Shown here piece after piece: positions 18,509-29,084 of a stretch of 64,000 nucleotides of DNA. Within the stretch, counting starts at the first letter, position 1. Every line of letters starts with the position of its first letter. Under the pieces are notes generated by a model. That model did no database searches and was not told where the DNA came from. It saw only the letters and a list, made by a program, of their open reading frames with translations. Where the stretch lies: assembly GCA_025060475.1 (NCBI GenBank), contig JANXBZ010000007.1:1-64000 (forward strand). Direction: 5' to 3'. The stretch comes from Dictyoglomus sp. Its GTDB lineage: Bacteria > Dictyoglomota > Dictyoglomia > Dictyoglomales > Dictyoglomaceae. The translations under genes and the position numbers were made by a program.

Positions 18509-19537
18509 TTATTTCTTTAGATATTTTGCCTTAAATTCTTCAAAAGTCTTATCATCATAGGGAACAATAATTTCTTTATTTATTATCTTCTTCTTTAAAA
18601 CATCTACATGATTTTTAACCTTAAGAGGAATTAAGTTTTTTGTATATTCACTATATTCATAATCGACTCCACCATTAGCTAATCCAAAATATCTAGGACC
18701 TCCCTTAAATTTTCCTTCAACTACATCCTTTACTGTGAGATATATAGCCTCATCAACCCTCTTTAGCATACTTGTAATAATTCGCCCAGGAGCAATCCAA
18801 GCTTGAGGAGAATCTACACCAATAGCATATTTTCCTGTCTCTTTAGCTGCCTCAAAAACTCCTTCTCCTGATGCTCCTGAAGCGTGATATATAATATCTG
18901 CGCCTTGTTTATATTGAGCTAAAGCTAATTCTTTTCCTTTTACTGGATCTTTAAATGCTTCCCCTGTTACTCCTATGTAATTAATTAATACCTTTACTTT
19001 AGGATTTACATACATAGCACCTGCTTTATATCCTACCTCAAATTTATGAATCAAAGGAATATCCATTCCCCCTACAAATCCTACAATGTTTGTTTTAGTC
19101 ATTAATCCAGCAATAGCTCCTACTAAAAAGGAACCCTCATGTTCGTTGAATAGAAGCGAAGAAACATTTGGAAATCCTTCCACATATCCATCTACTATTG
19201 CAAATTTTACCTTTGGAAATTCTGTCGCAACTTTGATTATAGCATCAGTGAATAAGAATCCTACACCAACTACTAAATCGTAATTCTGCTCTGCCAAAGT
19301 TCTTAATAGCTCTTCTCTATTTGCTCCTCCAGGACCTGGCTCCATATCCTTTCCTTCAACCTTAAGAAGTTTTATAGCTTTTTGAAGTCCTGCGTAGGCA
19401 GCATCATTGAAGGACTTATCTCCTCTTCCACCTACATCATAAACAATACCAATTCTAAATTTTTTTTGAGCTGTAATTGGACTTAAAGAAAAGATGAGAA
19501 TTAGAAGAACTAAAGATAAAATAAATCCCTTTTTCAT
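18509..19537 (-). CDS. BMP family (PnrA-like) solute-binding protein
   Basis: A 342-residue exported binding protein. It has a signal peptide of about 23 residues (MKKGFILSLVLLILIFSL then SPITAQ), with no lipobox Cys. FRIGIVYDVGGRGDKSFND is the BMP/PnrA opening, followed by VGVGFLFTDAI and VGFVGGMDIPLIHKF. Family members bind purine nucleosides (PnrA/TmpC, BmpA). The start is Met at 19537 because GAGGAGG lies 7 nt upstream and the signal peptide begins there; an in-frame ATG 54 nt earlier is rejected. It is the first gene of the transporter operon and is followed by a strong hairpin. Confidence 0.93.
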   Translation of the reverse strand: MKKGFILSLVLLILIFSLSPITAQKKFRIGIVYDVGGRGDKSFNDAAYAGLQKAIKLLKVEGKDMEPGPGGANREELLRTLAEQNYDLVVGVGFLFTDAIIKVATEFPKVKFAIVDGYVEGFPNVSSLLFNEHEGSFLVGAIAGLMTKTNIVGFVGGMDIPLIHKFEVGYKAGAMYVNPKVKVLINYIGVTGEAFKDPVKGKELALAQYKQGADIIYHASGASGEGVFEAAKETGKYAIGVDSPQAWIAPGRIITSMLKRVDEAIYLTVKDVVEGKFKGGPRYFGLANGGVDYEYSEYTKNLIPLKVKNHVDVLKKKIINKEIIVPYDDKTFEEFKAKYLKK

Positions 19538-19587
19538 AACAATACCTCCTCGATATATTAATTTTTTAAAAAAAAGATAACTAAACA

Positions 19588-21537
19588 TCATTGTTTAAAC
19601 TCTTTATCACCTCCTTTTATAACTTTTTTAGGCTTTCCTTCCCCTTGAGATGTTACATATCCTTTTTCTTCTAGAATATCGAGTATACGCGCTGCTCTAT
19701 TATATCCTATTCTAAATCTCCTTTGAATATAGGAGGTAGAAATAATTTTTCTTCCTTCTAGAAGATTAACCACTTGAGGAAGCAATGGATCTTCTGTAAA
19801 GGCTTCTTTTTCTTCTTTATCTTCTTTTTTAATTTCTAGAGAAATAGAAGATTCAACATCAGAAAAAGTTTCATAAAGATAATTAACAACTTTTTTAATA
19901 TCTTTCTCTTCAACAAATGGAGCTTGTAATCTTAGTGGTGAGGTACTCATTATAGGTAGATAAAGCATATCCCCCTTTCCGAGAAGTTTTTCTGCACCAT
20001 TATCATCTAAAATAATTCTTGAATCAACTTGAGAGGAAACAGCAAAGGCAATCCTCGAGGGAATATTTGCTTTAATAAGGCCTGTTATCACATCAACAGA
20101 AGGACGCTGAGTTGCAACAACTAAATGGATTCCAGCAGCTCTTGCTTTTTGTGCTAGTCTACATATCATATCTTCGACTTCTTTTGGTGCTACCATCATA
20201 AGATCATTTAATTCATCAATAATAATAATAATATATGGAAGATTCTCCTTTATTATATTTAGTTCTCTATTTTTATACTCGTCTATATTTCTTACTTCTT
20301 CCTCTGCAAATATTTTATATCTTCTTTCCATTTCATTTATTGCCCACTTTAATACAGAGGATGCTTCGTGATATTCAGTTATTACAGGATACCAAAGATA
20401 TTTTTTATAAAGTTTGTTATACAGAGAAAGTTCTACTCTTTTTGGATCTATCATTAAAAATTTAAGATTTGTAGGATTATGTTTGTAAAGAAGACTTAAT
20501 ATAAGGGTATTAATAAACATACTCTTACCAGAACCTGTAGTTCCTGCAATAAGAAGATGAAGCATATCTGCTAAATTACCCACCTGAGGTTTTCCTGCTA
20601 AATCCTTACCCAAAGCAATAGGAAGAGAATAAGAGGTATTCTGAAAATTCTTACTCTCTAATATTTCTCTTAAATATACCCTTGTAGGTTTCTTTCTTGG
20701 AACCTCAATTCCAATTAAGGATTTTCCTGGAACAGGAGTTTCAAATCTTATACTGGGGACTGCTAAAGCAAGAGCTAAATCATTGGCTAAACCTAATATT
20801 TTATTTACTCTTATTCCAGGTGCTAAAGACACATCAAATCTTATTACCGAAGGACCTATATGATATTCTTCAACCTTTGTGTCTATTTTAAAATTCTTAA
20901 AAGTACTTTCTATTTTTTCTGCGATCCTTTCTAAATCTTCTTCTTCATTTACAGAAGTGCCAAAAGATAACAAGTCTAATGGTGGTGGAAAGACTCTAGG
21001 AATTGAAATATTAATCTCTTCTACTTCCATTTTCGATTCTCTTATATTCTTTATTTCCTCTTTAATTTTTTCAATTCTTTTTACTTTTTTTGTTTTATTT
21101 CCTTCTTTTTTTCTAGAGATATTTATTTTAAAGAGAGGTAAATAGTATATGGAGAGAAGAAAACATATTAAAGCAAGGAATAAAGAACCTGCTATTCCTA
21201 GGAAATTATAAAGCACTCTTTTTAAATTAATCCCAAATTTACCACCTAAATCTTGTAGTCCACTGACGAATAGAATTAAAGAAAAAATAATTAATAAGCT
21301 AAAAGAAAGGAGAATATAAGCAAGAATATCATTTTTTTTGAATTCTCCTTTTAAAAGAGTATATATAATAAACCCTTGAAGAATTAAAAAGAGAAAATTA
21401 TATATACCAAAAAAATCTTCCAAAAAATTTACAAGAAATCTTCCAAGAGTACCTGCCCCATGAGGCATAAGCCAAGAAAAAATTAAAAATAAATTTAAGA
21501 ATATTAAAATAAGGCCTATAACAACCCTTCTTGGCAT
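19588..21537 (-). CDS. ftsK: DNA translocase FtsK/SpoIIIE
   Basis: A 649-residue septal DNA pump. Four hydrophobic segments lie in the first 135 residues, followed by a basic/charged linker and the alpha-beta motor from about residue 185. Walker A GTTGSGKS is at 332-339 and Walker B IIIIDELNDLM near 440. The C-terminal winged-helix gamma domain (SYIQRRFRIGYNRAARILDILEEKGYV) reads KOPS/SRS-like polarity sequences. The linker is short, as in SpoIIIE. Its ATG follows the rnj stop by 1 nt. Confidence 0.95.
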   Translation of the reverse strand: MPRRVVIGLILIFLNLFLIFSWLMPHGAGTLGRFLVNFLEDFFGIYNFLFLILQGFIIYTLLKGEFKKNDILAYILLSFSLLIIFSLILFVSGLQDLGGKFGINLKRVLYNFLGIAGSLFLALICFLLSIYYLPLFKINISRKKEGNKTKKVKRIEKIKEEIKNIRESKMEVEEINISIPRVFPPPLDLLSFGTSVNEEEDLERIAEKIESTFKNFKIDTKVEEYHIGPSVIRFDVSLAPGIRVNKILGLANDLALALAVPSIRFETPVPGKSLIGIEVPRKKPTRVYLREILESKNFQNTSYSLPIALGKDLAGKPQVGNLADMLHLLIAGTTGSGKSMFINTLILSLLYKHNPTNLKFLMIDPKRVELSLYNKLYKKYLWYPVITEYHEASSVLKWAINEMERRYKIFAEEEVRNIDEYKNRELNIIKENLPYIIIIIDELNDLMMVAPKEVEDMICRLAQKARAAGIHLVVATQRPSVDVITGLIKANIPSRIAFAVSSQVDSRIILDDNGAEKLLGKGDMLYLPIMSTSPLRLQAPFVEEKDIKKVVNYLYETFSDVESSISLEIKKEDKEEKEAFTEDPLLPQVVNLLEGRKIISTSYIQRRFRIGYNRAARILDILEEKGYVTSQGEGKPKKVIKGGDKEFKQ

Positions 21538-21538
21538 T

Positions 21539-23197
21539 TTATATTTCCCATAATATAGGTATTAAAAAAGGTCTTCTTCTTATTTCCTGAAAGAAAAAAT
21601 CTTCTAATGTTTCTTTTAATAAATTTTTCTTATCAATTTTATTTTTGGAATTATTAATTTTAGCCATTTCTTGAAAAAGATTTCTTATTCTTTTTTTTGC
21701 TTTTTCAAAAAGTTCTTCCGCTTCTTTTTCAAAAACAAATCCCCTTGAAATTATTTCTGGACCCTCTAAGATCAAGCCTGTAGCTTGATCTATCAATACT
21801 CCAATAACTACGACACCATCCTCGGATAATCTTCTTCTTTCTTTTAGAACAATATTTCCCACATCTCCGATTCCTAAACCATCTACATAAATATTCCCAG
21901 CATCAATTTTATCTACAACTCTCATTCCAGAATTATCCACTTCTAATACATGACCGTTTTCTAGAACTTTTATGTTTTCGTTAGAGTATCCCAAAGTCTG
22001 TGCTAATTTCTTAAATAAAACTAAGTGCCTATATTCTCCATGATATGGAATCAAATATTTTGGCCTTAAGAGATTTATAAGCATTTTTATTTCTTCCTGA
22101 GCTGCATGTCCAGAAACATGAACTCCTGCATTTTCTCCGTATATTACTTCTACCCCTTTTCTAAAAAGTTGATTTACTAAACGAAATACCATAACTTCAT
22201 TTCCTGGAATAGGAGTTGTAGCTAAAACTACAGTATCATCAGGATTCAATGCCAATTGTTTATAAGAATAATTGGTAAGTAAAACTAATGCAGAATAAGG
22301 TTCTCCTTGACTTCCCGTGGATAAAACTAGCACCCTTTCCTTAGGAAGAGAGTTAACATCTTTTATATTTATTAATATTCCATCTGGAATATTAAGATAT
22401 CCAAGTTTATTTGCTACTTCTATATTACTTACTAAACTTTTACCTGCAATAGCAATTTTCCTGTGATATTTTATTGCAACATTTATAGCTTGTTGAATCC
22501 TATGAAAATTTGAAGCAAAAGTTACTAAAAATATCCTACCTTTAGCAGTACTGAAAATACTCTCAAAAGTAGATCTTATAGTACTTTCAGAAGGAGTTAT
22601 ACCCTTTTGCTCAATATTTGTAGTATCACAGATTAAAGCTAAAACTCCTCTTTCTCCAAATTCCGCCAACTTTCTAAAATCTGTTGTATTTCCGTCTATG
22701 GGACTTTGATCAAATTTAAAGTCGCCACTGAGTATTATCAAACCTAAAGAGGTCTCAATAGCAAAACCTACAGAATCTGGAATACTATGAGTTTGCCTAA
22801 AAGCTTCAATGGAGAAAGAACCTATAGTAAATCTCTCTCCAGGCGTAATCTTAATTAATTTCTTTTCTATATTAAATTCTTCTAGTTTCTTTTCTACAAG
22901 TCCAAGAGTTAAAGGAGTTCCATATATGGGAACATCTAAATCTTTTAAGATAAAAGGTAATGCTCCTATGTGATCTTCATGTCCATGGGTCAATAATATT
23001 CCTTTAACTTTATTTTTATTAGAAAGAATATAGGAGATGTCTGGAATAACAAAATCTACTCCAAACATCTCCTCATTGGGAAACATTAGTCCTGCGTCGA
23101 ATATTAATATCTCATCTTCATATTGAAAAAGAATCATGTTTTTTCCAATTTCACCACATCCACCTAAAGGAATAATTCTCAACTTACCACTACTCAT
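21539..23197 (-). CDS. rnj: Ribonuclease J
   Basis: A 552-residue metallo-beta-lactamase/beta-CASP nuclease with 5'-exonuclease and endonuclease activity on RNA. The zinc motif HGHEDH is at 71-76. LSGDFKFDQSPID, the beta-CASP block and HVSGHAAQEE follow, with GEYRHL near residue 390 and the C-terminal domain that supports dimerisation. It overlaps the dapA start by 8 nt. The neighbouring pnp gives this operon two major RNA-decay enzymes. Confidence 0.95.
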   Translation of the reverse strand: MSSGKLRIIPLGGCGEIGKNMILFQYEDEILIFDAGLMFPNEEMFGVDFVIPDISYILSNKNKVKGILLTHGHEDHIGALPFILKDLDVPIYGTPLTLGLVEKKLEEFNIEKKLIKITPGERFTIGSFSIEAFRQTHSIPDSVGFAIETSLGLIILSGDFKFDQSPIDGNTTDFRKLAEFGERGVLALICDTTNIEQKGITPSESTIRSTFESIFSTAKGRIFLVTFASNFHRIQQAINVAIKYHRKIAIAGKSLVSNIEVANKLGYLNIPDGILINIKDVNSLPKERVLVLSTGSQGEPYSALVLLTNYSYKQLALNPDDTVVLATTPIPGNEVMVFRLVNQLFRKGVEVIYGENAGVHVSGHAAQEEIKMLINLLRPKYLIPYHGEYRHLVLFKKLAQTLGYSNENIKVLENGHVLEVDNSGMRVVDKIDAGNIYVDGLGIGDVGNIVLKERRRLSEDGVVVIGVLIDQATGLILEGPEIISRGFVFEKEAEELFEKAKKRIRNLFQEMAKINNSKNKIDKKNLLKETLEDFFFQEIRRRPFLIPILWEI

Positions 23198-24083
23198 TTA
23201 CACTAAATCCAAACTCCTTTAATCTTTTTATTAACTCTTGCCTATTTTTATCATCTATAGGAGATAAGGGTAATCTACAATTTCCCACATTATAACCCAA
23301 TAACTTTAATGCTTCCTTAAGAGGAATGGGATTTGTAGTTAAAAATAATGCTCTAAAAATTGGGAAAAGCTTTAGATGAATCTCTGTCGCTTTTTCTATT
23401 TTTCCTTCAAAATATGAATCTATCATAGCTTTTATTTCCCTTCCAACTATGTGGGAAGCCACACTTACTACTCCATCTCCTCCAATACTTAGTAAAGGCA
23501 AAGTCATTGAATCATCTCCACTATAAAGTAAAAAAGGACGAGGAAGAAGTCTTCTTATTTCTGACATTTGATTAAGATCTCCACTGGCTTCTTTAACTCC
23601 TACAATATTCTTAAAATCTTTAGCAAGTTTATATAATGTATCGGGAAGAATATTTACTGCAGTTCTCGAAGGAATATTATATACAATTATTGGCAAAGAT
23701 GTAGATTCCGCAATAGCACCAAAATGTTTATAAAGACCATCTTGAGGAGGTCTATTATAATATGGTGCTGTAGCAAGAATCCCATCGACTCCAATTTTTT
23801 CTGCTTCTTTTGTCAATTCAATAGATTCTTTTGTACAATAATTTGTAGTTCCCGCAATTATCTTTACTCTTCCCTTTGCAACATGCTTAACCCTCTCAAA
23901 AAGTTGCAATTTTTCTTCAGAAGATAGAGTAGGCGACTCACCTGTAGTTCCAGAAACTACAATACTATCAGAACCATCTTCAATTAATTTTTCTACTATC
24001 CTATCTACTTCTTTCCAATTGATTTCACCATTATCATCAAAAGGAGTCACCATTGCAGTTATTAATCTACCAAAATGTGTCAT
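23190..24083 (-). CDS. dapA: 4-hydroxy-tetrahydrodipicolinate synthase
   Basis: A 297-residue TIM-barrel aldolase condensing pyruvate with aspartate semialdehyde for lysine/diaminopimelate synthesis. The N-terminal GRLITAMVTPFDDNGEINW, the substrate-contacting SGTTGESPTL, Tyr in YNIPSRT (about 135) and Schiff-base Lys in VGVKEASGD (about 164) are all present. Length is standard. It is preceded by dapB with a 1-nt gap, giving two consecutive DAP-pathway steps side by side. Confidence 0.96.
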   Translation of the reverse strand: MTHFGRLITAMVTPFDDNGEINWKEVDRIVEKLIEDGSDSIVVSGTTGESPTLSSEEKLQLFERVKHVAKGRVKIIAGTTNYCTKESIELTKEAEKIGVDGILATAPYYNRPPQDGLYKHFGAIAESTSLPIIVYNIPSRTAVNILPDTLYKLAKDFKNIVGVKEASGDLNQMSEIRRLLPRPFLLYSGDDSMTLPLLSIGGDGVVSVASHIVGREIKAMIDSYFEGKIEKATEIHLKLFPIFRALFLTTNPIPLKEALKLLGYNVGNCRLPLSPIDDKNRQELIKRLKEFGFSVNE

Positions 24084-24084
24084 C

Positions 24085-24897
24085 TTACTCCTCCTCCTTT
24101 TCTAAAATTGTTTCTAACCCATAAAAAAAGCCAGTTCTCTTATATATTTCTCTAATTCCCAAGAGAACTCCTGGTATATAGCAATCTCTACTTATAGCAT
24201 CGTGTCTAATAGTAAGAATCTGTCCTATTCCCCCAAAGATTATTTCTTGATGAGCCACTAATCCTGGTAAACGAATACTGTGAATATTTATACTATTTAT
24301 TTTTCCACCCCTTGAGCCAGGAAGTTTTTCCACTTTCGTAGGATCAAAATGGATAAGATTTCTTTTTTTCATCTCTTCTGCCAAAATTTCTGCAGTAGCT
24401 ATCGCAGTGCCAGAAGGAGCATCTATCTTTTCATTATGATGTAGTTCAATAATCTCTACGTCGGGAAAATATTTTACTAATTTTTTTGCTATTTGAATCA
24501 TTAAAACTGCACCTAAAGCAAAATTGGGAGCAATTAATGTTGCAGATTTTTTTTCTTCTGTTTTTCTTTTAATATCCTCTATCATATCCTTTGATAAGCC
24601 TGTAGTACCTAAAATTACTTTTTTATTTAAATTTAAAGAAAAAATGGCATTTTTATAAGCAGATTCTGGATTTGTGAAATCTACGATAAGATCAAAAGGA
24701 AGTTCAGAACATTCCTCTATACTTCCTTTGACCGAGAGAGAGATATTTTCAAGATTAATCACCTTTCCATAGTCCATTCCTACTCCTTTAGGATCTACAG
24801 CTCCAGTTAATTCCATATCTTCAGAAGAAGCTATTGCTTTTCCTATCACTCTACCCATTTTTCCTAAGGCTCCACAAAGAACAACTTTTATACTCAT
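24085..24897 (-). CDS. dapB: 4-hydroxy-tetrahydrodipicolinate reductase
   Basis: A 270-residue NAD(P)H-dependent reductase. The Rossmann motif [11 protein letters not shown] is near the N-terminus, and the catalytic/substrate motif [15 protein letters not shown] is near residues 155-169. It reduces the DapA product. It overlaps the M16 peptidase gene by 4 nt and is followed by dapA 1 nt later, so expression is tightly coupled. Confidence 0.96.
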   Translation of the reverse strand: MSIKVVLCGALGKMGRVIGKAIASSEDMELTGAVDPKGVGMDYGKVINLENISLSVKGSIEECSELPFDLIVDFTNPESAYKNAIFSLNLNKKVILGTTGLSKDMIEDIKRKTEEKKSATLIAPNFALGAVLMIQIAKKLVKYFPDVEIIELHHNEKIDAPSGTAIATAEILAEEMKKRNLIHFDPTKVEKLPGSRGGKINSINIHSIRLPGLVAHQEIIFGGIGQILTIRHDAISRDCYIPGVLLGIREIYKRTGFFYGLETILEKEEE

Positions 24898-26153
24898 AAT
24901 AAATCACCTCTAGTTATTAATTTTTTAATTTTAGAATTCACTGGGCCCACTAAAGAGAGCGAAAAGGGTTTATTGAAAATATACTCTATGGTATTATGGA
25001 CATCCTCTAAACTTACTCTTCTTATTTTTCTTATTGTCTCATAAGGAGAAATAATTTCTCCATAAATAGATAAAGAATCAAAATAATAAAAGAGTCTAAA
25101 TCGGGGATTCTCTATTTGCATTAAAAAGTTATAAATACTCTGCTTTTTGGCTGTATCTAACTCTTCCTTTGTAATTCCTTCCTTCTTTATTTTTTCAATC
25201 TGATCTACAAGAGTGATAAGGGTTTTCTCAAAAAATCTTGGTGTTGTTGCAGTATATATTGCAAAAAGACTTGTATCTTTAAAACTTATACCTTGAGTTT
25301 CTACATTATAGACCAAACCATTCTTTTCTCGTAATTCTTGAAAAAGACGAGAACTTATTCCGCCTCCTAATATCAATGACAAAAGATAAAGAGAAAACTT
25401 TCTCTCATCTTGAGGTTTATAGCTTTCTGTTCCTAAAAAAAATTGAATTTGTTCAAAATTTTCTTCTTTTATCAATTTATTAGGTTTAAAGATGGGAGAT
25501 GATAATTCTTCATAATAGGTATTTTCTACTTCTTTATAGAAGTTTTTTTCAACCATATCACATATTGTTTTAAAGGATAAATCACCACTCACAAGTATAG
25601 TCATGTTGTTTAAATTATATAATCTCTTATAAAAGTCCATTACTTTTTCTAGATTAAAACTTTCAATAGACTCTTCCGTACCTAAAATTTCTCGTGCAAT
25701 AGGATGTCCATCCCAGGAGGATTTAAGAAAAAGATCTAAAGCAATTTCTTCAGGAGAGTCCCAATACATCTTTACTTCTTCCTTTACAACCTTTTTTTCT
25801 ATCTCTAAATCTTCCGCCGTGAACTCTGGATTCAAAATTATTTCTGATAAAAGATTTAGACCCCTAGATAAATGAGCTTTTAAAATTTTTAATATGAAAT
25901 AAGTACCTTCACGAGTTGTAAAAGCATCTAATTCTCCTCCCAATCTATCTATTTCCAGAGCAATATTTTTGTTTTTTCTATAATTATTCTTAAAAAGAAG
26001 GTGCTCTACTAAATGAGCTAAACCATGTTCATTTTGTTTTTCGTATCTTGAGCCTGAGTTAACAGCAATTATAATATCAACACTTTTTCTATATGGGGTA
26101 GTCTCAAATACTAATTTTAAGTTATTATCTAAAATTAAAATCTGTGGGTTCAT
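24894..26153 (-). CDS. M16 family zinc peptidase (pitrilysin/MPP-like)
   Basis: A 419-residue single-unit M16B-type peptidase. The inverted zinc motif HLVEH is at 47-51, with a downstream Glu in [13 protein letters not shown] as likely third ligand. [16 protein letters not shown] in the second half is the R/Y substrate-contact region of family members. The position beside pnp matches B. subtilis mlpA/ymxG. The start is ATG 26153, which shares a base with the pnp stop (TGATG); a TTG one codon earlier is less likely. The substrate is unknown. Confidence 0.9.
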   Translation of the reverse strand: MNPQILILDNNLKLVFETTPYRKSVDIIIAVNSGSRYEKQNEHGLAHLVEHLLFKNNYRKNKNIALEIDRLGGELDAFTTREGTYFILKILKAHLSRGLNLLSEIILNPEFTAEDLEIEKKVVKEEVKMYWDSPEEIALDLFLKSSWDGHPIAREILGTEESIESFNLEKVMDFYKRLYNLNNMTILVSGDLSFKTICDMVEKNFYKEVENTYYEELSSPIFKPNKLIKEENFEQIQFFLGTESYKPQDERKFSLYLLSLILGGGISSRLFQELREKNGLVYNVETQGISFKDTSLFAIYTATTPRFFEKTLITLVDQIEKIKKEGITKEELDTAKKQSIYNFLMQIENPRFRLFYYFDSLSIYGEIISPYETIRKIRRVSLEDVHNTIEYIFNKPFSLSLVGPVNSKIKKLITRGDLL

Positions 26154-28234
26154 CAAATATCGCGACGAGTTAAACTAATTCTTCCTTGAGAATCTATGGA
26201 GTCTACTTTAATTAAAATCTCATCTCCAAGATTTATTTCTTCTCTAACCTGTCTTTTACCTTTATTTATAGTTTTGAACTTTGAGATATGTAAAAGTCCT
26301 ATCTTTCCAGGTAATATTTCCACAAAGGCACCATAATCTGTAACTCTTACTACTTTACCAAGAAATACCTCTCCTTCTTTAATATCTCTTGTGTACTCGT
26401 AAATTAGTTGGGAAGCCCTCTCTGCAGACTCCATATTAGGAGCAGATATAATTACTAAACCTTCAGGTTTTATACTAATTTCAGTTTTTGTCTCCTCAAT
26501 GATTCTTTTTATATTTTTACCACTTGGTCCAATTAAATCACCAATTTTTGAGGGATTAATTTCTACAACTTTAATTCGAGGAGCATAAGGAGAAATCTCT
26601 GGTCTTGGGGCAGGAATAATTCTATCCATAATCTCTAATATTTTAAGACGTGCAGATCTTGCTTGGTAAATTGCTTTTTTAAGCATATCATAAGTAAGTC
26701 CATCTACTTTAATATCCAACTGAACTGCAGTTATTCCCTTTTTCGTACCTGCAATTTTAAAGTCCATACCTCCTAGAGCATCTTCCAAACCTTGTATATC
26801 TGTCAAAATTTCAAATTTTTCTCCATCTTTAATTAACCCCATAGCAACTCCTGCTACGGAAGATCTTATGGGTACACCAGCGTCCATTAAAGCTAAGCTA
26901 CTACCACAAACACTTGCCATGGAGGTAGAACCATTAGACGATAAAACTTCGGAAACTAATCTTATTGTATAGGGAAACTCCTCTTCTTTTGGGATTAAAG
27001 GTAATAAAGCCCTTTCTGCTAACGCACCATGACCTATCTCTCTTCTTCCTGGTCCTCTTAAAGGTTTAATTTCCCCTACAGAGAAAGGGGGAAAATTATA
27101 ATGATGCATATATCTTTTAGGAGGGCTTTCAATAACGCTTTCAATTATTTGTTCTTCTCCAGCACCAAGAGTTGCTACTGTAAGAACTTGAGTCTCACCT
27201 CTTTGGAATAATGCAGAACCATGAACCCGTGGAAGAACTCCCACACTACAACTTATAGGTCTTAATTCATCTAGGCTTCTACCATCTACTCTCCTTTTTT
27301 CTTTTAAAATTAAATCTTTTATAAATTCCTTTGCGATTTCATTTATAATTTCATCAACTTGAATTATTTTATTCCCATATATAGGTTCAAAAAATTTAGC
27401 AACTTTATTTTTTAAATCTTCTAATGCCTTTTGCCTTTCTGATTTACTTATAGTTAAAATCGCATTTCTAATTTCCTCTTCTGAGATATAATTTAATACA
27501 TCTCTTTTTAAATTTTCATCGATTTTATAAGGAACATAAGGAAAAGGTTGAGGTTTAATTGCTTTTAAGATTTCTTCCTGTAACTCAATAGTATCTTGAA
27601 GGGCATAATGTCCTCTAATTACCCCTTCTATAAATACATCTTCTGGAACTTCAACTCCGTCTCCCTCTAACATAAATATCTTATCTCTTGTTCCCGCAAC
27701 AACTAAATCTAATAATAAATTCGAAGCTTTTTCTGCTTTAGGATTTATTATCCAATTCTCTCCATCCCACCCTACCCTAACAGCTCCTAAGGGACCATTA
27801 AAAGGTAAACCAGCTAACATAATAGCACATGAAGCACCAATAATTCCTGGAATATCAGGATAATTCTCTTGGTCTACCGCTAAGACAGTAACAATTATCT
27901 GAACTTCATTTCTAAAATCCTTAGAGAAAAGAGGTCTTAAGGGTCTATCAATAAGTCTCGCCATTAAAATTTCATTTTCTGAAGGTTTTCCTTCTCTCTT
28001 TAAAAATCCACCTGGAATTTTACCAGCTGCATATAATTTCTCAACATATTCTACAGTCAACGGGAAAAAGTCAACATCTTCCTTAAAATCCTCAGAAGAG
28101 ACAACAGTAACTAAAAGAACAGTTTCTCCATATTGTATTAAAAGAGAACCCGTTGCTTGCCACGCAACTTTTCCTATTTCGATTATTAGGTCTCTACCTG
28201 CAATTTCTTTTTTAAAGGTATAAGTTTCTGCCAT
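26153..28234 (-). CDS. pnp: Polyribonucleotide nucleotidyltransferase (PNPase)
   Basis: A 693-residue phosphorolytic 3'-5' exoribonuclease. Two RNase PH-like domains (about 1-215 and 310-545) flank a helical domain. The second has [23 protein letters not shown] and [12 protein letters not shown] as active-site blocks. A KH domain ([15 protein letters not shown], about 560) and an S1 domain ([22 protein letters not shown], near 635) complete it. It follows rpsO by 2 nt, the classic rpsO-pnp pair, and precedes the M16 peptidase. Confidence 0.97.
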   Translation of the reverse strand: MAETYTFKKEIAGRDLIIEIGKVAWQATGSLLIQYGETVLLVTVVSSEDFKEDVDFFPLTVEYVEKLYAAGKIPGGFLKREGKPSENEILMARLIDRPLRPLFSKDFRNEVQIIVTVLAVDQENYPDIPGIIGASCAIMLAGLPFNGPLGAVRVGWDGENWIINPKAEKASNLLLDLVVAGTRDKIFMLEGDGVEVPEDVFIEGVIRGHYALQDTIELQEEILKAIKPQPFPYVPYKIDENLKRDVLNYISEEEIRNAILTISKSERQKALEDLKNKVAKFFEPIYGNKIIQVDEIINEIAKEFIKDLILKEKRRVDGRSLDELRPISCSVGVLPRVHGSALFQRGETQVLTVATLGAGEEQIIESVIESPPKRYMHHYNFPPFSVGEIKPLRGPGRREIGHGALAERALLPLIPKEEEFPYTIRLVSEVLSSNGSTSMASVCGSSLALMDAGVPIRSSVAGVAMGLIKDGEKFEILTDIQGLEDALGGMDFKIAGTKKGITAVQLDIKVDGLTYDMLKKAIYQARSARLKILEIMDRIIPAPRPEISPYAPRIKVVEINPSKIGDLIGPSGKNIKRIIEETKTEISIKPEGLVIISAPNMESAERASQLIYEYTRDIKEGEVFLGKVVRVTDYGAFVEILPGKIGLLHISKFKTINKGKRQVREEINLGDEILIKVDSIDSQGRISLTRRDI

Positions 28235-28236
28235 AT

Positions 28237-28506
28237 TTATTTTCTTAATCCTAATTCCTGAATCAATTTTTTATATCTTTCCATATCTTTCTCTTGAAGA
28301 TATCTTAATAACTTTCTTCTTTTACCTATCATTTTTAAAAGTCCAACCCTTGAATGAAAATCTTTCTTATGTATCTTTAAATGTTCAGTAAGTTTTTTTA
28401 TTCTCTCTGTTAATAAAGCAATTTGAACCTCAGGAGATCCTGAATCTTTTTCATTAATCCTAAATTTTTCAATTATTTCTCTTTTTTCTTCCTTTGTTAG
28501 AGCCAT
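28237..28506 (-). CDS. rpsO: 30S ribosomal protein S15
   Basis: An 89-residue S15, exactly the family length, binding the 16S rRNA central-domain three-way junction. [24 protein letters not shown] and [20 protein letters not shown] are the family blocks. The start is the ATG at 28506, with AAGGAGG 5 nt upstream; an in-frame TTG at 28530 would make an abnormal extension across that ribosome-binding site. A structured leader and extended -10 promoter precede it. Confidence 0.97.
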   Translation of the reverse strand: MALTKEEKREIIEKFRINEKDSGSPEVQIALLTERIKKLTEHLKIHKKDFHSRVGLLKMIGKRRKLLRYLQEKDMERYKKLIQELGLRK

Positions 28507-28537
28507 TTTTACCTCCTTATTCTTTTTCAAAAAATCG

Positions 28538-28567
28538 CCTATAGCAATGGTAACCCATCACTATAGG
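28538..28567 (-). promoter_or_regulatory. rpsO leader stem-loop (autoregulation or attenuation candidate)
   Basis: On the minus strand a CCTATAG/CTATAGG 7-bp stem and an ATGG/CCAT inner stem are separated by a small internal loop and capped by a 4-nt loop. CGA and T6 follow at once, then the rpsO ribosome-binding site. It would lie at the very 5' end of the transcript from the nearby promoter. The structure could be an S15 binding site or an attenuator. Confidence 0.6.
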
Positions 28568-28576
28568 TTAGTTACT

Positions 28577-28585
28577 ATTTTAGCA
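28577..28585 (-). promoter_or_regulatory. Extended -10 promoter of rpsO-pnp
   Basis: TGCTAAAAT on the minus strand (28585-28577) is an extended -10. No good TTGACA lies 16-18 nt upstream. Predicted transcription start is near 28570, directly before the leader stem-loop. Confidence 0.55.
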
Positions 28586-28637
28586 CATTTCTTAATTTAA
28601 TACCAGTATTTATGTAAAAAGAAAAACAAAAAGCTTT

Positions 28638-29084
28638 TTACATTTTTAACTCATTTTTACATTTATTAATTATTTCCAACTCTCTTTTCAATACCTCTTC
28701 TACTTTATTTAGTAAAACTAAGATATAGTCTTCTGCTTCCTTTTTAATTTCATTTGCCTCTTTTTTTGCTTCCTCAATTATTGTCTCCGCTTCCTTTTGG
28801 GCTTTTAAGGTAATATTACTTTCTCTCAGAAGATTCTCAGCTTTTTCTTTTGCAATTTTTATAACACTTTGAGCTTCTTCTTCGGCTTCTTTTAAGATTT
28901 CTTCTTTTCTTCTAATTATTCTTTTTGCCTCCGCTAATTCTTCGGGAAGAGTTCTATCCAAATCTTCTATTAAAGAAACTAACTTATTATAATCTATTAC
29001 TACTTTTTCAAGCACAGGAATTATGAGACCTTTCTTAATAATACTTCTTATTTCTTCGATAATTTCAAAAGATCTATTTAGCAT
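28638..29084 (-). CDS. Coiled-coil protein, DivIVA/ATP-synthase-b-like, function unknown
   Basis: A 148-residue protein that is almost entirely charged helix. From about residue 50 it has long runs of heptad-like Ala/Glu/Lys repeats ([20 protein letters not shown] and [14 protein letters not shown]). No membrane segment is seen. The N-terminal 45 residues ([16 protein letters not shown]) are less repetitive. Its resemblance to F-type ATPase b or DivIVA tails may reflect composition only. It overlaps the coaD 3' end by 11 nt and is last in the asp23-fakA-recG-rsmD-coaD chain. I do not recognise a specific function. Confidence 0.75.
   Translation of the reverse strand: MLNRSFEIIEEIRSIIKKGLIIPVLEKVVIDYNKLVSLIEDLDRTLPEELAEAKRIIRRKEEILKEAEEEAQSVIKIAKEKAENLLRESNITLKAQKEAETIIEEAKKEANEIKKEAEDYILVLLNKVEEVLKRELEIINKCKNELKM

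Noticed and set aside
28507-28530. Longer rpsO beginning at TTG 28530
   Set aside because: It would run through the AAGGAGG ribosome-binding site; the 89-residue protein from 28506 has the exact S15 length.
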